This document shows, piece after piece, positions 8,695 through 16,773 of a stretch of DNA of 64,000 bases. The stretch lies in assembly GCA_016721465.1 (NCBI GenBank), contig JADKIA010000029.1, forward strand, positions 138,822 through 202,821. Reading direction: 5' to 3'. Position 1 is the stretch's first letter; each line of letters begins with the position of its first letter. The position numbers and the translations under genes are program-made. Under the pieces are notes generated by a model. That model was not told where the DNA came from. It searched no databases and saw only the letters and a list, made by a program, of their open reading frames with translations. This stretch comes from Ideonella sp. Its GTDB lineage: Bacteria; Pseudomonadota; Gammaproteobacteria; Burkholderiales; Burkholderiaceae_C.

Positions 8695-10302
8695 TCAGTG
8701 CGCCTCGGCAGCCTTGGCCGCCTCGATGGCGGCGCTGTCGTCGCCTCGCCCACCGTTGAAGAACAGGTTCAGCGCAACGGCGCTCAGCGCGGTGAGCAGG
8801 ATGCCCGATTCGAGCAGCGGGTGCAGCGAGTGGTTCATGTGCTGCGACCAGCGTGGCGCCACCAGCGGAATCATGCCGAAGCCGATGGACACGGCCACGA
8901 TGTAGAGGTTGTTGCGGTTGCCCTTGAAGTCGACACCCGAGAGGATGCGGATGCCCGTGGCGGCCACCATGCCGAACATCACCAGGCCTGCGCCGCCGAG
9001 CACGAACTGCGGCACCGACTCCACCAGCGCGGCCATCTTGGGCAGCAGGCCCAGCACGATCATGATGATGCCGGCGGCCACGCAGACGAAGCGGCTGCGC
9101 ACGCCAGTCACGCCCACCAGGCCCACGTTCTGCGAGAAGCTGGTGTAGGGGAAGGTGTTGAAGATGCCGCCGATCAGCGTGCCCAGGCCGTCGGTGCGCA
9201 GGCCGGCGGTGAGCTCGGTCTGGCTGATCTTCTTGCCGGTCATGTCGCCCAGCGCGAGGAACATGCCGGTCGACTCGATCATCACCACGATCATCACCAG
9301 CACCATGGTGAAGATCAGCACCGGGTCGAAGGTGGGCATGCCGAACGCAAACGGCGTGACCACGTCGAACCAATGGGCCTTGCCCACCTTGTCGAAACTC
9401 ATCTTGCCCATGCCCACGGCGACCACGCAGCCGATCACGATGCCCAGCAGCACCGAGATGTTGGCCATGAAGCCGGAGCCGTATTTGCTGATCAGCAGGA
9501 TGGCCACCAGCACGAAGGCGGCGATGGCCAGGTTGTCCAGCGCGGCGTAGTTCGGGTTGTTGGCCTGCGGGATCGGGCCCGGCAGCTTGACGGCCGCTGG
9601 CGCGGGTGATGCGGCGGGGGCCGCGTTGCCCGAATTGCCGGCGGCATTGACGGCGGCCGTGGCGGCGGCCACCTGCGGCGCGGCAGCGGCTGTGGGCGAC
9701 GAGGCCGCACCCAGCGCAGCGGCGGCACCGGCTGCCGAGGCGGCATCGATCTTGGCCTTGTCCACCGCGGCCACGAGCTTGGGCACGTCGGTGAACTGCG
9801 CCAGGTTGGCCGGGCCGCCCATCGCCCAGCCGATGCCCACGCGCATCAGGCTGATGCCGATGACGGCGATGATGGTGCCGGTGACCACCGGCGGGAAGAA
9901 CCGCAACATGCGCCCGACGATGGGCGCGATGATCATCGAGACGATGCCCGCGCCGATGATGGCGCCGAAGATCGCCTGCGCGCCGGCCGTGCCCGGATTG
10001 GCGTTGGCCATGGCCACCATCGGGCCGACGGCGGCGAAAGTAACGCCCATCATCACCGGCAGCTTGATGCCGAACCACTGCGTCATGCCGAAGGACTGGA
10101 TCAAGGTGACGATGCCACAGCAGAACAGGTCGGCCGAGATCAGCAGCGCCACCTGTTCGGGCGAGAGCTTGAGCGCGCGGCCGATGATCAGCGGCACCGC
10201 CACCGCGCCGGCGTACATCACCAGCACATGTTGCAGTCCCAGCGCGGCCAGGCGGCCGGTGGGCAGCTTTTCGTCCACCGGGTGGACATGGGTTTGGGCC
10301 AT
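8695..10302 (-). CDS. NCS2 family nucleobase:cation symporter (urate/xanthine permease)
   Basis: A 535-residue inner-membrane permease of the nucleobase-ascorbate (NCS2) family. Seen: LQHVLVMYAGAVAVPLIIG in TM1, FGIKLPVMMGVTFAAVGPM in TM3, and the family signature NTFPYTSFSQNVGLVGVTG followed by RSRFV. The sequence is longer than the usual 450-480 residues because of an Ala-rich, low-complexity stretch at about residues 180-255 between two membrane segments. It is encoded 34 bp downstream of puuD in the urate cluster, which points to urate or xanthine import of the UacT/PucK type. Confidence 0.87.
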   Translation of the reverse strand: MAQTHVHPVDEKLPTGRLAALGLQHVLVMYAGAVAVPLIIGRALKLSPEQVALLISADLFCCGIVTLIQSFGMTQWFGIKLPVMMGVTFAAVGPMVAMANANPGTAGAQAIFGAIIGAGIVSMIIAPIVGRMLRFFPPVVTGTIIAVIGISLMRVGIGWAMGGPANLAQFTDVPKLVAAVDKAKIDAASAAGAAAALGAASSPTAAAAPQVAAATAAVNAAGNSGNAAPAASPAPAAVKLPGPIPQANNPNYAALDNLAIAAFVLVAILLISKYGSGFMANISVLLGIVIGCVVAVGMGKMSFDKVGKAHWFDVVTPFAFGMPTFDPVLIFTMVLVMIVVMIESTGMFLALGDMTGKKISQTELTAGLRTDGLGTLIGGIFNTFPYTSFSQNVGLVGVTGVRSRFVCVAAGIIMIVLGLLPKMAALVESVPQFVLGGAGLVMFGMVAATGIRILSGVDFKGNRNNLYIVAVSIGFGMIPLVAPRWSQHMNHSLHPLLESGILLTALSAVALNLFFNGGRGDDSAAIEAAKAAEAH

Positions 10303-10336
10303 CGGGTTCTCCTCGATCTCGTCGTTGGGTGGGGGG

Positions 10337-11533
10337 TCAGTTCAGGGGAGCGCCGGCTTCGAACCAGCGTTTGATGAGCGCGCGCTCGTCGTCGGTGATC
10401 TGCGTGGCGTTGTTCAGCGGCATCGTGCGTTGCACCACCGCCTGCTGGTTGATCAGCGGCGCGTGCTTGCCGATCAACGCGGGCGTGTGCAGCATCACGC
10501 CCTTCTGGTTCAGCTGCTCGTTGTGGCACATCACGCAGCGCTGCTGGATCACCGCCTGCACCTGCGCAAAGCTGGCCGGCGCCGGCCTGGGCGCGTTGAT
10601 CGAGGCCCAAGGCGCGAGCCAGCCGATCACCACCAGCAGCGCGGCGATGCCGCCCGCGGCCCAGTGCCAGGGCTCGGGCTTGCCGGCCATGTGGGTCTTG
10701 TGGCGCGCCACGAAGAACTGGCGGATCAGCGCGCCGCCCAGCATCACCAGCACCAGCACCACCCAGTTGTGCGGGTGGCCATAGAGCTGCCCGTAGTGGT
10801 TGCTGAGCATGGCAAACAGCACCGGCAGCGTGAAGTAGGTGTTGTGCGTGCTGCGCTGCTTGCCGCGCTTGCCGTGCACCGGGTCGGTGGGCTGCCCGGC
10901 GGCCATGGCGGCGATCACCTTGCGCTGGCCCGGGATGATCCAGAAGAACACGTTGGCGCTCATGGACGTGGCCATCATCGCGCCCACCAGCAAGAAGGCC
11001 GCGCGCCCCGCGAACAGCTGGCAGGCCAGCCACGACGCAAAGACGATGAAGCCGAAGACGACGACGCCCACCTTCTTGTCGGCCTCGGGGCCGGCGCCGA
11101 AGACGCGGCAGATGCCGTCGTAGACCAGCCAGAACACCGTCAGGAAGCCCAAGGCCGCTGCGCCCGCGGCCATCGGCGACCAGGCATGCACGCTCTTGTC
11201 CACCAGGAAGGTGCCGGCATTCCACAGGTACAGCACGGTGAACAGCGCAAAGCCCGACAGCCAGGTGGAGTAGCTCTCCCAATAGAACCAGTGCAGCTCG
11301 GTGTGGATCTTCTTGGGCGCCATCATGTACTTCTGCGGGTTGTAGAACCCGCCGCCGTGCACGGCCCACAGGGCACCGTCGACGCCCTTTTCCAGCAGAT
11401 CGGGCGACTTGGGCCGGATCAGGTGGTTGTCCAGCCAGACGAAATAGAACGACGAGCCCACCCAGGCGATCGCAGTGATCACATGCGTCCAGCGCAGCAG
11501 CAGGTTGGCCCAGTCGAGGAGATACGCTTCCAT
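10337..11533 (-). CDS. puuD: Membrane urate hydroxylase with C-terminal cytochrome c domain (PuuD)
   Basis: A 398-residue membrane protein. The first 300 residues hold about eight hydrophobic helices with TLRWTHVIT-like N-terminal residues (LLLRWTHVITAIAWVGSSFY), the conserved HWFYWESYSTWLSGF and NVFFWIIPGQRKVI. The last 80 residues are a mono-haem cytochrome c domain with the CVMCH haem motif. PuuD oxidises urate to 5-hydroxyisourate and passes electrons to the respiratory chain, replacing soluble urate oxidase. The product is the substrate of the HIU hydrolase encoded nearby on the same strand. Confidence 0.93.
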   Translation of the reverse strand: MEAYLLDWANLLLRWTHVITAIAWVGSSFYFVWLDNHLIRPKSPDLLEKGVDGALWAVHGGGFYNPQKYMMAPKKIHTELHWFYWESYSTWLSGFALFTVLYLWNAGTFLVDKSVHAWSPMAAGAAALGFLTVFWLVYDGICRVFGAGPEADKKVGVVVFGFIVFASWLACQLFAGRAAFLLVGAMMATSMSANVFFWIIPGQRKVIAAMAAGQPTDPVHGKRGKQRSTHNTYFTLPVLFAMLSNHYGQLYGHPHNWVVLVLVMLGGALIRQFFVARHKTHMAGKPEPWHWAAGGIAALLVVIGWLAPWASINAPRPAPASFAQVQAVIQQRCVMCHNEQLNQKGVMLHTPALIGKHAPLINQQAVVQRTMPLNNATQITDDERALIKRWFEAGAPLN

Positions 11534-11588
11534 GCGTGGTTCCTGGTTCCGGGCTCACCACAGCGGGCGCTGTGAGCTTTGGGGGTGG

Positions 11589-11603
11589 GTCGCGCTGCGC
11601 GAC
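11589..11603. terminator. Short GC hairpin downstream of Bug gene
   Basis: GTCGCGC and its complement GCGCGAC flank a single T, forming a 7-bp stem between the leftward Bug gene (stop at 11648) and puuD (start 11533). There is no T-run. It may attenuate or process the leftward transcript between the two genes; function is inferred from position only. Confidence 0.3.
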
Positions 11604-11647
11604 GGTGCTCCCGGCGCGGGCCCGCAGCGACCGATTCAGGACAAGTG

Positions 11648-12592
11648 CTAGGGCTTGATGTCGGCGGCCTTCAACGCCGGCGCCCAGTCGTTGATCTGCT
11701 TTTCGACCAGGTGCGCAAAATCGGCCGCGCTCATCTTCACGGCGGTGATGCCCAGCTCTTCGAAGCGCTTGACGATGGCGGGGTCGGCCACGATGTCGGC
11801 CAGGGCCTTGCCGAGTCTGTCGGTCACGTCCTTGGGCAGGCCGGCGGGGCCGGAGACGCCGAAGTAGTTCTCGGCCACCAGCTGCGGATACCCGAGCTCC
11901 ACCACTGTGGGCACCTCGGGCAGCAGCGCCGTGCGGCTGCGCGTGGTGACCGCCAGCGCCTTGATCTGGCCGGTCTTGATCATCGGCACGAAGGCGGTGA
12001 CCACGTCGATGCCCACCGGAATCGTGCCGGCGATCAGGTCGGTGGTCATCGGTGCGCCGCCCCGGTAGGGCACATGGGTCATCTGGAACTTCATGGCGCC
12101 CTTGGCCATCTCGCCCACGATGTGGCCGATCGAGCCCGGGCCGCCGCTGCCGAAGCTCTGCACCTTGGGCAGGTCTTTCAGGCTGGCGGGCCCGGACTTG
12201 GGGTTGGCCATGATGGCCACCGGCGCCACGCCCAACATGGCGATGTGGGTGAACTGCTTGACCGGGTCATACGGCAGCTTGGGCACTGTCCAGGGGCCGA
12301 TGGACAGCGGCGTGCTGTTGGACAGCATCAATGTGTAGCCATCGGGTGCGGAGCGCACCACCTCGGTGCCGCCGAGGGTGCCGCCCGCGCCAGGCTTGTT
12401 GTCGACGATCACCGGCTGGCCCAGCGCCTTGGCCAGGGGCTCGGAGATGGCGCGCGCCACGATGTCGCTGGCCCCGCCGGCGCCGAAGGTGACGACGATG
12501 CGGATGGGCTTTTCGGGCCAGGCCGCCTGCGCCGCAGGGGCGCCCATGAGGGCCAGGGTGGCGACGACGAGACTCAGATGACTTGGGTTCAT
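11648..12592 (-). CDS. Bug family tripartite tricarboxylate transporter substrate-binding protein
   Basis: A 314-residue periplasmic receptor. A signal peptide (hydrophobic VVATLALMGAPAAQAA) is followed by WPEKPIRIVVTFGAGGASDI, NKPGAGGTLGGTEVVR and THVPYRGGAPMTTDLIAG, the Bug family landmarks. The ATG at 12592 is preceded by GGAGC at a good distance. It lies between uraH and puuD on the same strand. This suggests uptake of an acid linked to purine degradation, although Bug ligands cannot be read from sequence. No TctA/TctB partner is present. Confidence 0.88.
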   Translation of the reverse strand: MNPSHLSLVVATLALMGAPAAQAAWPEKPIRIVVTFGAGGASDIVARAISEPLAKALGQPVIVDNKPGAGGTLGGTEVVRSAPDGYTLMLSNSTPLSIGPWTVPKLPYDPVKQFTHIAMLGVAPVAIMANPKSGPASLKDLPKVQSFGSGGPGSIGHIVGEMAKGAMKFQMTHVPYRGGAPMTTDLIAGTIPVGIDVVTAFVPMIKTGQIKALAVTTRSRTALLPEVPTVVELGYPQLVAENYFGVSGPAGLPKDVTDRLGKALADIVADPAIVKRFEELGITAVKMSAADFAHLVEKQINDWAPALKAADIKP

Positions 12593-12647
12593 GCGGTGCT
12601 CCGGTGAATGGACTCGCCAGGGTGGATGCAAGCGGCGTGCCGGCGAT

Positions 12648-13004
12648 TCAGCTGCCGCGGTAGGTGGAGCAGCTCCAAGGGCTCACCAGCAGGGGCACGT
12701 GGTAGTGCGAGGCCAGGTCGGCGATGCCGAAATCCAGCGGCACCACATCGAGGAAGGGTGGCTCGGGCAGCGCGACGCCGCGGGCGCGGAAGTACGCTGC
12801 CACGTCGAAGCTGAGGCGATAGCGGCCCACCTGGAAATCAGCGCCGGCCAGCAGCGGGCCGCCGTCGGCGCGGCCATCGTGATTGAGCTGCAGGCGTTTG
12901 ATCAGCACGGCGCCAGCCTCGGTCATGCGGTACAGCGCCACGCCCATGCCCGCGGCGGGGCAGCCGTTCATCGTGTCGAGCACATGGGTGGTGAGTCCGG
13001 CCAT
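12648..13004 (-). CDS. uraH: 5-hydroxyisourate hydrolase (transthyretin-related)
   Basis: A 118-residue protein with both ends diagnostic of the family: LTTHVLDTMNGCPAAGMGV at the N-terminus with the active-site His, and the C-terminal SPWSCSTYRGS containing the YRGS tetrapeptide. It hydrolyses 5-hydroxyisourate, the PuuD product, to OHCU, which the UraD domain encoded at 14992 then decarboxylates. It is the first gene of the leftward run and is divergent from the GntR regulator across a 130-bp region with palindromic and tandem repeats. Confidence 0.95.
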   Translation of the reverse strand: MAGLTTHVLDTMNGCPAAGMGVALYRMTEAGAVLIKRLQLNHDGRADGGPLLAGADFQVGRYRLSFDVAAYFRARGVALPEPPFLDVVPLDFGIADLASHYHVPLLVSPWSCSTYRGS

Positions 13005-13056
13005 GGGGTGGGCGCCTTGCTGAAGATCCGGGGGTGTGAACCGGCACGGGGCCGAG

Positions 13057-13080
13057 GTTCGGGGAAACGTTCGGGGAAAC
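13057..13080. repeat. Perfect 12-bp tandem repeat in the uraH-gntR intergenic region
   Basis: GTTCGGGGAAAC occurs twice head to tail with no spacer (13057-13068 and 13069-13080). It sits 20 bp from the TGTATACA operator and between the divergent uraH and GntR genes. The ends of each unit (GTT/AAC) are inverted. It may be a second regulator-binding site or a simple duplication. Confidence 0.6.
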
Positions 13081-13100
13081 GCTGGCATGCCAGCAGGCGC

Positions 13101-13116
13101 AAAGTGTATACACTTT
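13101..13116. promoter_or_regulatory. GntR-type operator palindrome AAAGTGTATACACTTT
   Basis: A perfect 16-bp palindrome centred on TGTATACA, 18 bp upstream of the GntR start codon. A further half-site, GCATACAC, follows at 13119-13126. FCD-type GntR regulators bind short palindromes with GT-N-AC cores, so this is the likely site where the adjacent regulator controls itself and the divergent uraH-puuD-permease run. Confidence 0.7.
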
Positions 13117-13134
13117 GGCATACACCGCAAGCCC

Positions 13135-13965
13135 ATGACAACCCTGACCACGCCATCCGCCAAGCCGGCCGCATCGGCCCTCCAGGCGATCCGTCCCGTG
13201 CCCGTGAAGCGGGCCCGCAGATCGGGCCTGGCGCCCGAGGCGGCCCGTGCGCCAGGCGGCGCGGCCTTGCTTGACGTGGGTGGGCAGGGCGATGCCGTGC
13301 CGACCAGCACGCGCCGCATTGCCGAATCCATCACCGCGGCCATCGTCGAGCGCCGCCTGATGCCCGGCACCAAGCTGGCCGAGCAACAGATCGCCGACAT
13401 CTTCAAGGTCTCGCGCACGGTGGTGCGCCAGGCGCTCAACCAGCTCTCGCGCGACCGCCTGGTCACGCTGGAGCCCGCGCGCGGCGCCTTCGTGCGCGAG
13501 CCCTCCATCGAGGAAGCGCGCCAGGTGTTCGAGGTGCGCGCGCTGTTGGAGGAAGGCCTGGTGCGGCAGCTTTGCGAGCGCATCACGGACGCGCAGATCG
13601 CCGAATTGCGCACCCACCTGCGCGCCGAAGCCCAGGCCGTCGCGCGCACCGATGTCACGGGCCGCACGCGGCTGCTGGCGGACTTTCACGTGGTGCTGGC
13701 GCACATGCTGGGCAATGGCGTGCTCGGGCAGCTGCTGGCCGATCTGCTCAGCCGTTCATCGCTGATCGCCCTGATGTACCAGTCGGCGCACTCGGCCGAG
13801 CACTCGCAGCTCGACCATGTGCGCATCGTCGATGCGCTGGCCGCGCGCGACAAGCGCCTGGCGGTGCGATTGATGCGGGATCACCTCGCCAACGTTGAAA
13901 AGAACCTTCGACGCCACCCCCGCTTCCCCAATCTGGCCAGCGCCTTGCAGCCGCACGGCACCTGA
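13135..13965 (+). CDS. GntR family transcriptional regulator (FCD type)
   Basis: A 276-residue regulator with an unusually long N-terminal tail of about 60 residues. A winged helix follows (GTKLAEQQIADIFKVSRTVV, then RQALNQLSRDRLV), and then an all-helical FCD effector domain with Asp and His metal ligands (LLADFHVVLAHMLGNGVLG; later QLDHVRIVDAL). It lies between the divergent purine gene runs and downstream of a perfect TGTATACA palindrome. It is therefore the probable purine-responsive regulator of the block, with urate or an ureido intermediate as likely effector (inference). Confidence 0.88.
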   Translation: MTTLTTPSAKPAASALQAIRPVPVKRARRSGLAPEAARAPGGAALLDVGGQGDAVPTSTRRIAESITAAIVERRLMPGTKLAEQQIADIFKVSRTVVRQALNQLSRDRLVTLEPARGAFVREPSIEEARQVFEVRALLEEGLVRQLCERITDAQIAELRTHLRAEAQAVARTDVTGRTRLLADFHVVLAHMLGNGVLGQLLADLLSRSSLIALMYQSAHSAEHSQLDHVRIVDALAARDKRLAVRLMRDHLANVEKNLRRHPRFPNLASALQPHGT

Positions 13966-14002
13966 CCCGTCGCCAACCGAATCGACCTTCGTCGAACCCC
14001 GC

Positions 14003-14995
14003 ATGACCGCCAACGCTTCTCAAATCCCCGACACCGCCGAAACACGCTATGGCCGCGACCTGCGCGGCCATGGCCGACGTCCGCCCCATGCACGCTGGCC
14101 CGGCGGCGCACGCGTGGCGCTGCAGTTCGTGCTGAACTACGAGGAAGGCGGCGAGAACAGCCCCTTGCATGGCGACGCCACCTCGGAGACCTTCCTGTCC
14201 GAGCTGGTGACGGCGCAGGCCTACGAGAACCGGCACATGACCATGGAGTCGATGTACGAGTATGGGTCGCGGGCCGGCGTCTGGCGCATCCTGCGCGAGT
14301 TCGATCAACGTGGCCTGCCGCTCACCATCTTCGGCATCGGCATGGCGCTGCAGCGCTACCCCGAGCTGGTGGCGGCCTTCATGCAGCGCGGCGATGAAAT
14401 CGCCAACCATGGCCTGCGCTGGATCCACCACCAGCACATGCCCGAGGCCACCGAACGTCGCCACATGGGCGTGGCCACCCACCTGATGCGCGAGCTCACC
14501 GGCGGCGCCTGGCCCGCGGGCTGGTACACCGGCCGGGACAGCCCCAACACGCGCCGCCTGGTGGCCGACCAGGGCGGCTACGAATACGACAGCGACTACT
14601 ACGGCGACGACCTGCCGTTCTGGCTGCAGGTCAAGCGCAGCGATGGCACGCTGGCGCCGCACCTGGTGGTGCCGTATTCGCTCGACACCAACGACATGCG
14701 CTTCGTGCAGGCCCAGGGCTTCAACACCGGGGACCACTTCTTCACCTACCTGCGCGACAGCTTCGACGCGCTGTACGCCGAGGGCGACCCGGCCGGCGAG
14801 GATCGGCCGAAGATGATGTCCATCGGCATGCACTGCCGGCTGCTGGGCAAGCCCGGGCGCATCGGCTCCTTGCAGCGCTTCCTGGATCACGTCCAGCGCC
14901 ACGACCAGGTGTGGGTCGCGCGCCGCATCGACATCGCGCGCCACTGGAAGTCGGTGCACCCCTTCGACGCCCACAGCGCCTTCATCTGGGAATGA
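14003..14995 (+). CDS. puuE: Allantoinase PuuE (polysaccharide-deacetylase fold)
   Basis: A 330-residue member of the NodB/polysaccharide deacetylase superfamily in its PuuE subgroup, which opens allantoin to allantoate without the amidohydrolase metal centre. Seen: RVALQFVLNYEEGGENSPLH, YEYGSRAGVWRILREF, EIANHGLRWI and the C-terminal WVARRIDIARHW. Its ATGA overlap with the next gene (14992-14995) couples it to the enzymes acting immediately before and after it in the pathway. The start at 14003 was chosen for the conserved ETRYGRDLRGHGR that follows. Confidence 0.92.
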   Translation: MTANASQIPDTAETRYGRDLRGHGRRPPHARWPGGARVALQFVLNYEEGGENSPLHGDATSETFLSELVTAQAYENRHMTMESMYEYGSRAGVWRILREFDQRGLPLTIFGIGMALQRYPELVAAFMQRGDEIANHGLRWIHHQHMPEATERRHMGVATHLMRELTGGAWPAGWYTGRDSPNTRRLVADQGGYEYDSDYYGDDLPFWLQVKRSDGTLAPHLVVPYSLDTNDMRFVQAQGFNTGDHFFTYLRDSFDALYAEGDPAGEDRPKMMSIGMHCRLLGKPGRIGSLQRFLDHVQRHDQVWVARRIDIARHWKSVHPFDAHSAFIWE

Positions 14996-16773
14996 GCATG
15001 GCCTTGACACTGCAACAGATCAACGCCGCCAGCGTGGCTGAAGCCACGGCGCTGCTGGACGGCACCTACGAACACTCGCCCTGGATTGCCCAGCAGGCGC
15101 TGGCCTCGAGGCCCTTCAGCAGCCTGGCCCATTTGAAACGGGCGCTGGTGCAGGTCGTGCGCGACGCGGGCCGCGATGCCCAGTTGCAGCTGATCCGCGC
15201 CCACCCCGAGCTGGCGGGCAAGGCCATGGTGAGCAAGACGCTCACGGCCGAATCCACCAACGAACAAGGCAAGGCCGGCCTCACCGACTGCACGCCCGAG
15301 GAGTTCGCGCACATCCAGCGGCTCAACGCCGACTACAACGCCAGGTTCGGCTTCCCCTTCATCCTGGCCGTGCGCGGCCCACGCGGCGTGGGCCTGGACC
15401 GCCACGAGATCATCGCCACCTTCGAGCGGCGCCTGGGCCATCACCCCGATTTCGAACAGGCCGAGTGCCTGCGCAACATCCACCGCATTGCCGAGATCCG
15501 CTTGAACGACAAGTTCGGCGCCGCGCCGGCCCTGGGCAATCTGGTGTGGGACTGGGCCGAAAAGCTGGCCGAGCATTCCGACCCGGGCTATGCCGAGCGC
15601 GGCGAGCTCACCGTCACCTACCTCACCGACGCACACCGCGCCTGCGCGCAGCGCCTTTCGCACTGGATGCGCGAGGCCGGCTTCGACCGCGTGGAGATCG
15701 ATGCGGTGGGCAACGTGGTGGGCCTGTACGACGGCACCGATCCCAACGCGAAACGCCTGCTCACCGGCAGCCACTACGACACCGTGCGCAACGGCGGCAA
15801 ATACGACGGACGCCTGGGCATCCTGGTGCCGATGGCCTGCGTGCGCGAATTGAAGCGCGCGGGCCGGCGCCTGCCTTTCGGCATCGAAGTCGTCGGCTTT
15901 GCCGAAGAGGAAGGCCAGCGCTACAAGGCCGCCTTCCTCGGCTCCGGCGCGCTCACCGGCGATTTCGACATGGCCTGGCTCGACCAGCAGGACGCCGATG
16001 GCACGAACATGCGCGCGGCGATGAAGCACGCCGGCCTGTGCATCGACGACATCGCCAAATGTCGACGTGACCCGGCGCGCTACCTCGGCTTCGTCGAGGT
16101 GCACATCGAGCAGGGCCCGGTACTGAGCGAGCTGGACCTGCCGCTGGGGGTGGTGAGCTCGATCAACGGCAGCGTGCGCTACCTGGGCGAGGCCGTGGGC
16201 ATGGCCAGCCACGCCGGCACCACGCCGATGGACCGGCGTCGCGACGCCGCCGCTGCCGTGGCCGAGCTGCTGCTCTACGTGGAGCGACGCGCGGCATCGG
16301 TGCCCGATGTGGTGGGCACCGTGGGCCAGCTCGACGTGCCTTCGGGCTCGATCAACGTGGTGCCCGGCCGCTGCCGCTTCAGCCTGGATCTGCGGGCCAC
16401 CACCGATGCGGCGCGCGACGCGCTGGCCACCGATGTGCTGGCCGAGGCGCAGCACATCGCCCAGCGCCGCGGCGTGGCATTGCGCACCGAAGAGACCATG
16501 CGCGTGGCCGCGGCGCCCAGCGCGCCGGCCTGGCAGCGGCGCTGGGAGGCGGCGGTGCAGCTGCTGGGCCTGCCGGTCTTGCGCATGCCCAGCGGCGCGG
16601 GCCACGACGCGATGAAGCTGCACGACCTGATGCCGCAGGCCATGCTGTTCATGCGTGGCCTGAACGCCGGCATCAGCCACAACCCGCTGGAATCCATCAG
16701 CAACGACGACACCGAGTTGTGCGTGCGCGCCTTTCAGAACCTGCTCGAACAACTGGCCCTCGAATTGACATGA
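14992..16773 (+). CDS. Bifunctional OHCU decarboxylase / allantoate amidohydrolase (UraD-AllC fusion)
   Basis: A 593-residue fusion. Residues 1-170 are UraD: IRAHPELAGKA and STNEQGKAGL carry the catalytic His and Glu, producing S-allantoin from OHCU. Residues 175-593 are an M20-type allantoate amidohydrolase: GSHYDTVRNGGKYDGRLGI, the EEEGQRY metal-ligand motif, VEVHIEQGPVLSE and SGAGHDAM. The two activities flank the PuuE step, so fusing them brackets allantoinase. This fusion is known in Burkholderiales. The ATG at 14992 overlaps the puuE stop, and another ATG lies 6 bp on. Its own stop overlaps the M20 peptidase start. Confidence 0.92.
   Translation: MSMALTLQQINAASVAEATALLDGTYEHSPWIAQQALASRPFSSLAHLKRALVQVVRDAGRDAQLQLIRAHPELAGKAMVSKTLTAESTNEQGKAGLTDCTPEEFAHIQRLNADYNARFGFPFILAVRGPRGVGLDRHEIIATFERRLGHHPDFEQAECLRNIHRIAEIRLNDKFGAAPALGNLVWDWAEKLAEHSDPGYAERGELTVTYLTDAHRACAQRLSHWMREAGFDRVEIDAVGNVVGLYDGTDPNAKRLLTGSHYDTVRNGGKYDGRLGILVPMACVRELKRAGRRLPFGIEVVGFAEEEGQRYKAAFLGSGALTGDFDMAWLDQQDADGTNMRAAMKHAGLCIDDIAKCRRDPARYLGFVEVHIEQGPVLSELDLPLGVVSSINGSVRYLGEAVGMASHAGTTPMDRRRDAAAAVAELLLYVERRAASVPDVVGTVGQLDVPSGSINVVPGRCRFSLDLRATTDAARDALATDVLAEAQHIAQRRGVALRTEETMRVAAAPSAPAWQRRWEAAVQLLGLPVLRMPSGAGHDAMKLHDLMPQAMLFMRGLNAGISHNPLESISNDDTELCVRAFQNLLEQLALELT

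Noticed and set aside
7534..9609. Long plus-strand open frame opposite the MFS and NCS2 permease genes
   Set aside because: Low-complexity Gln/His/Arg composition and no homology pattern; the minus-strand permeases explain the region.
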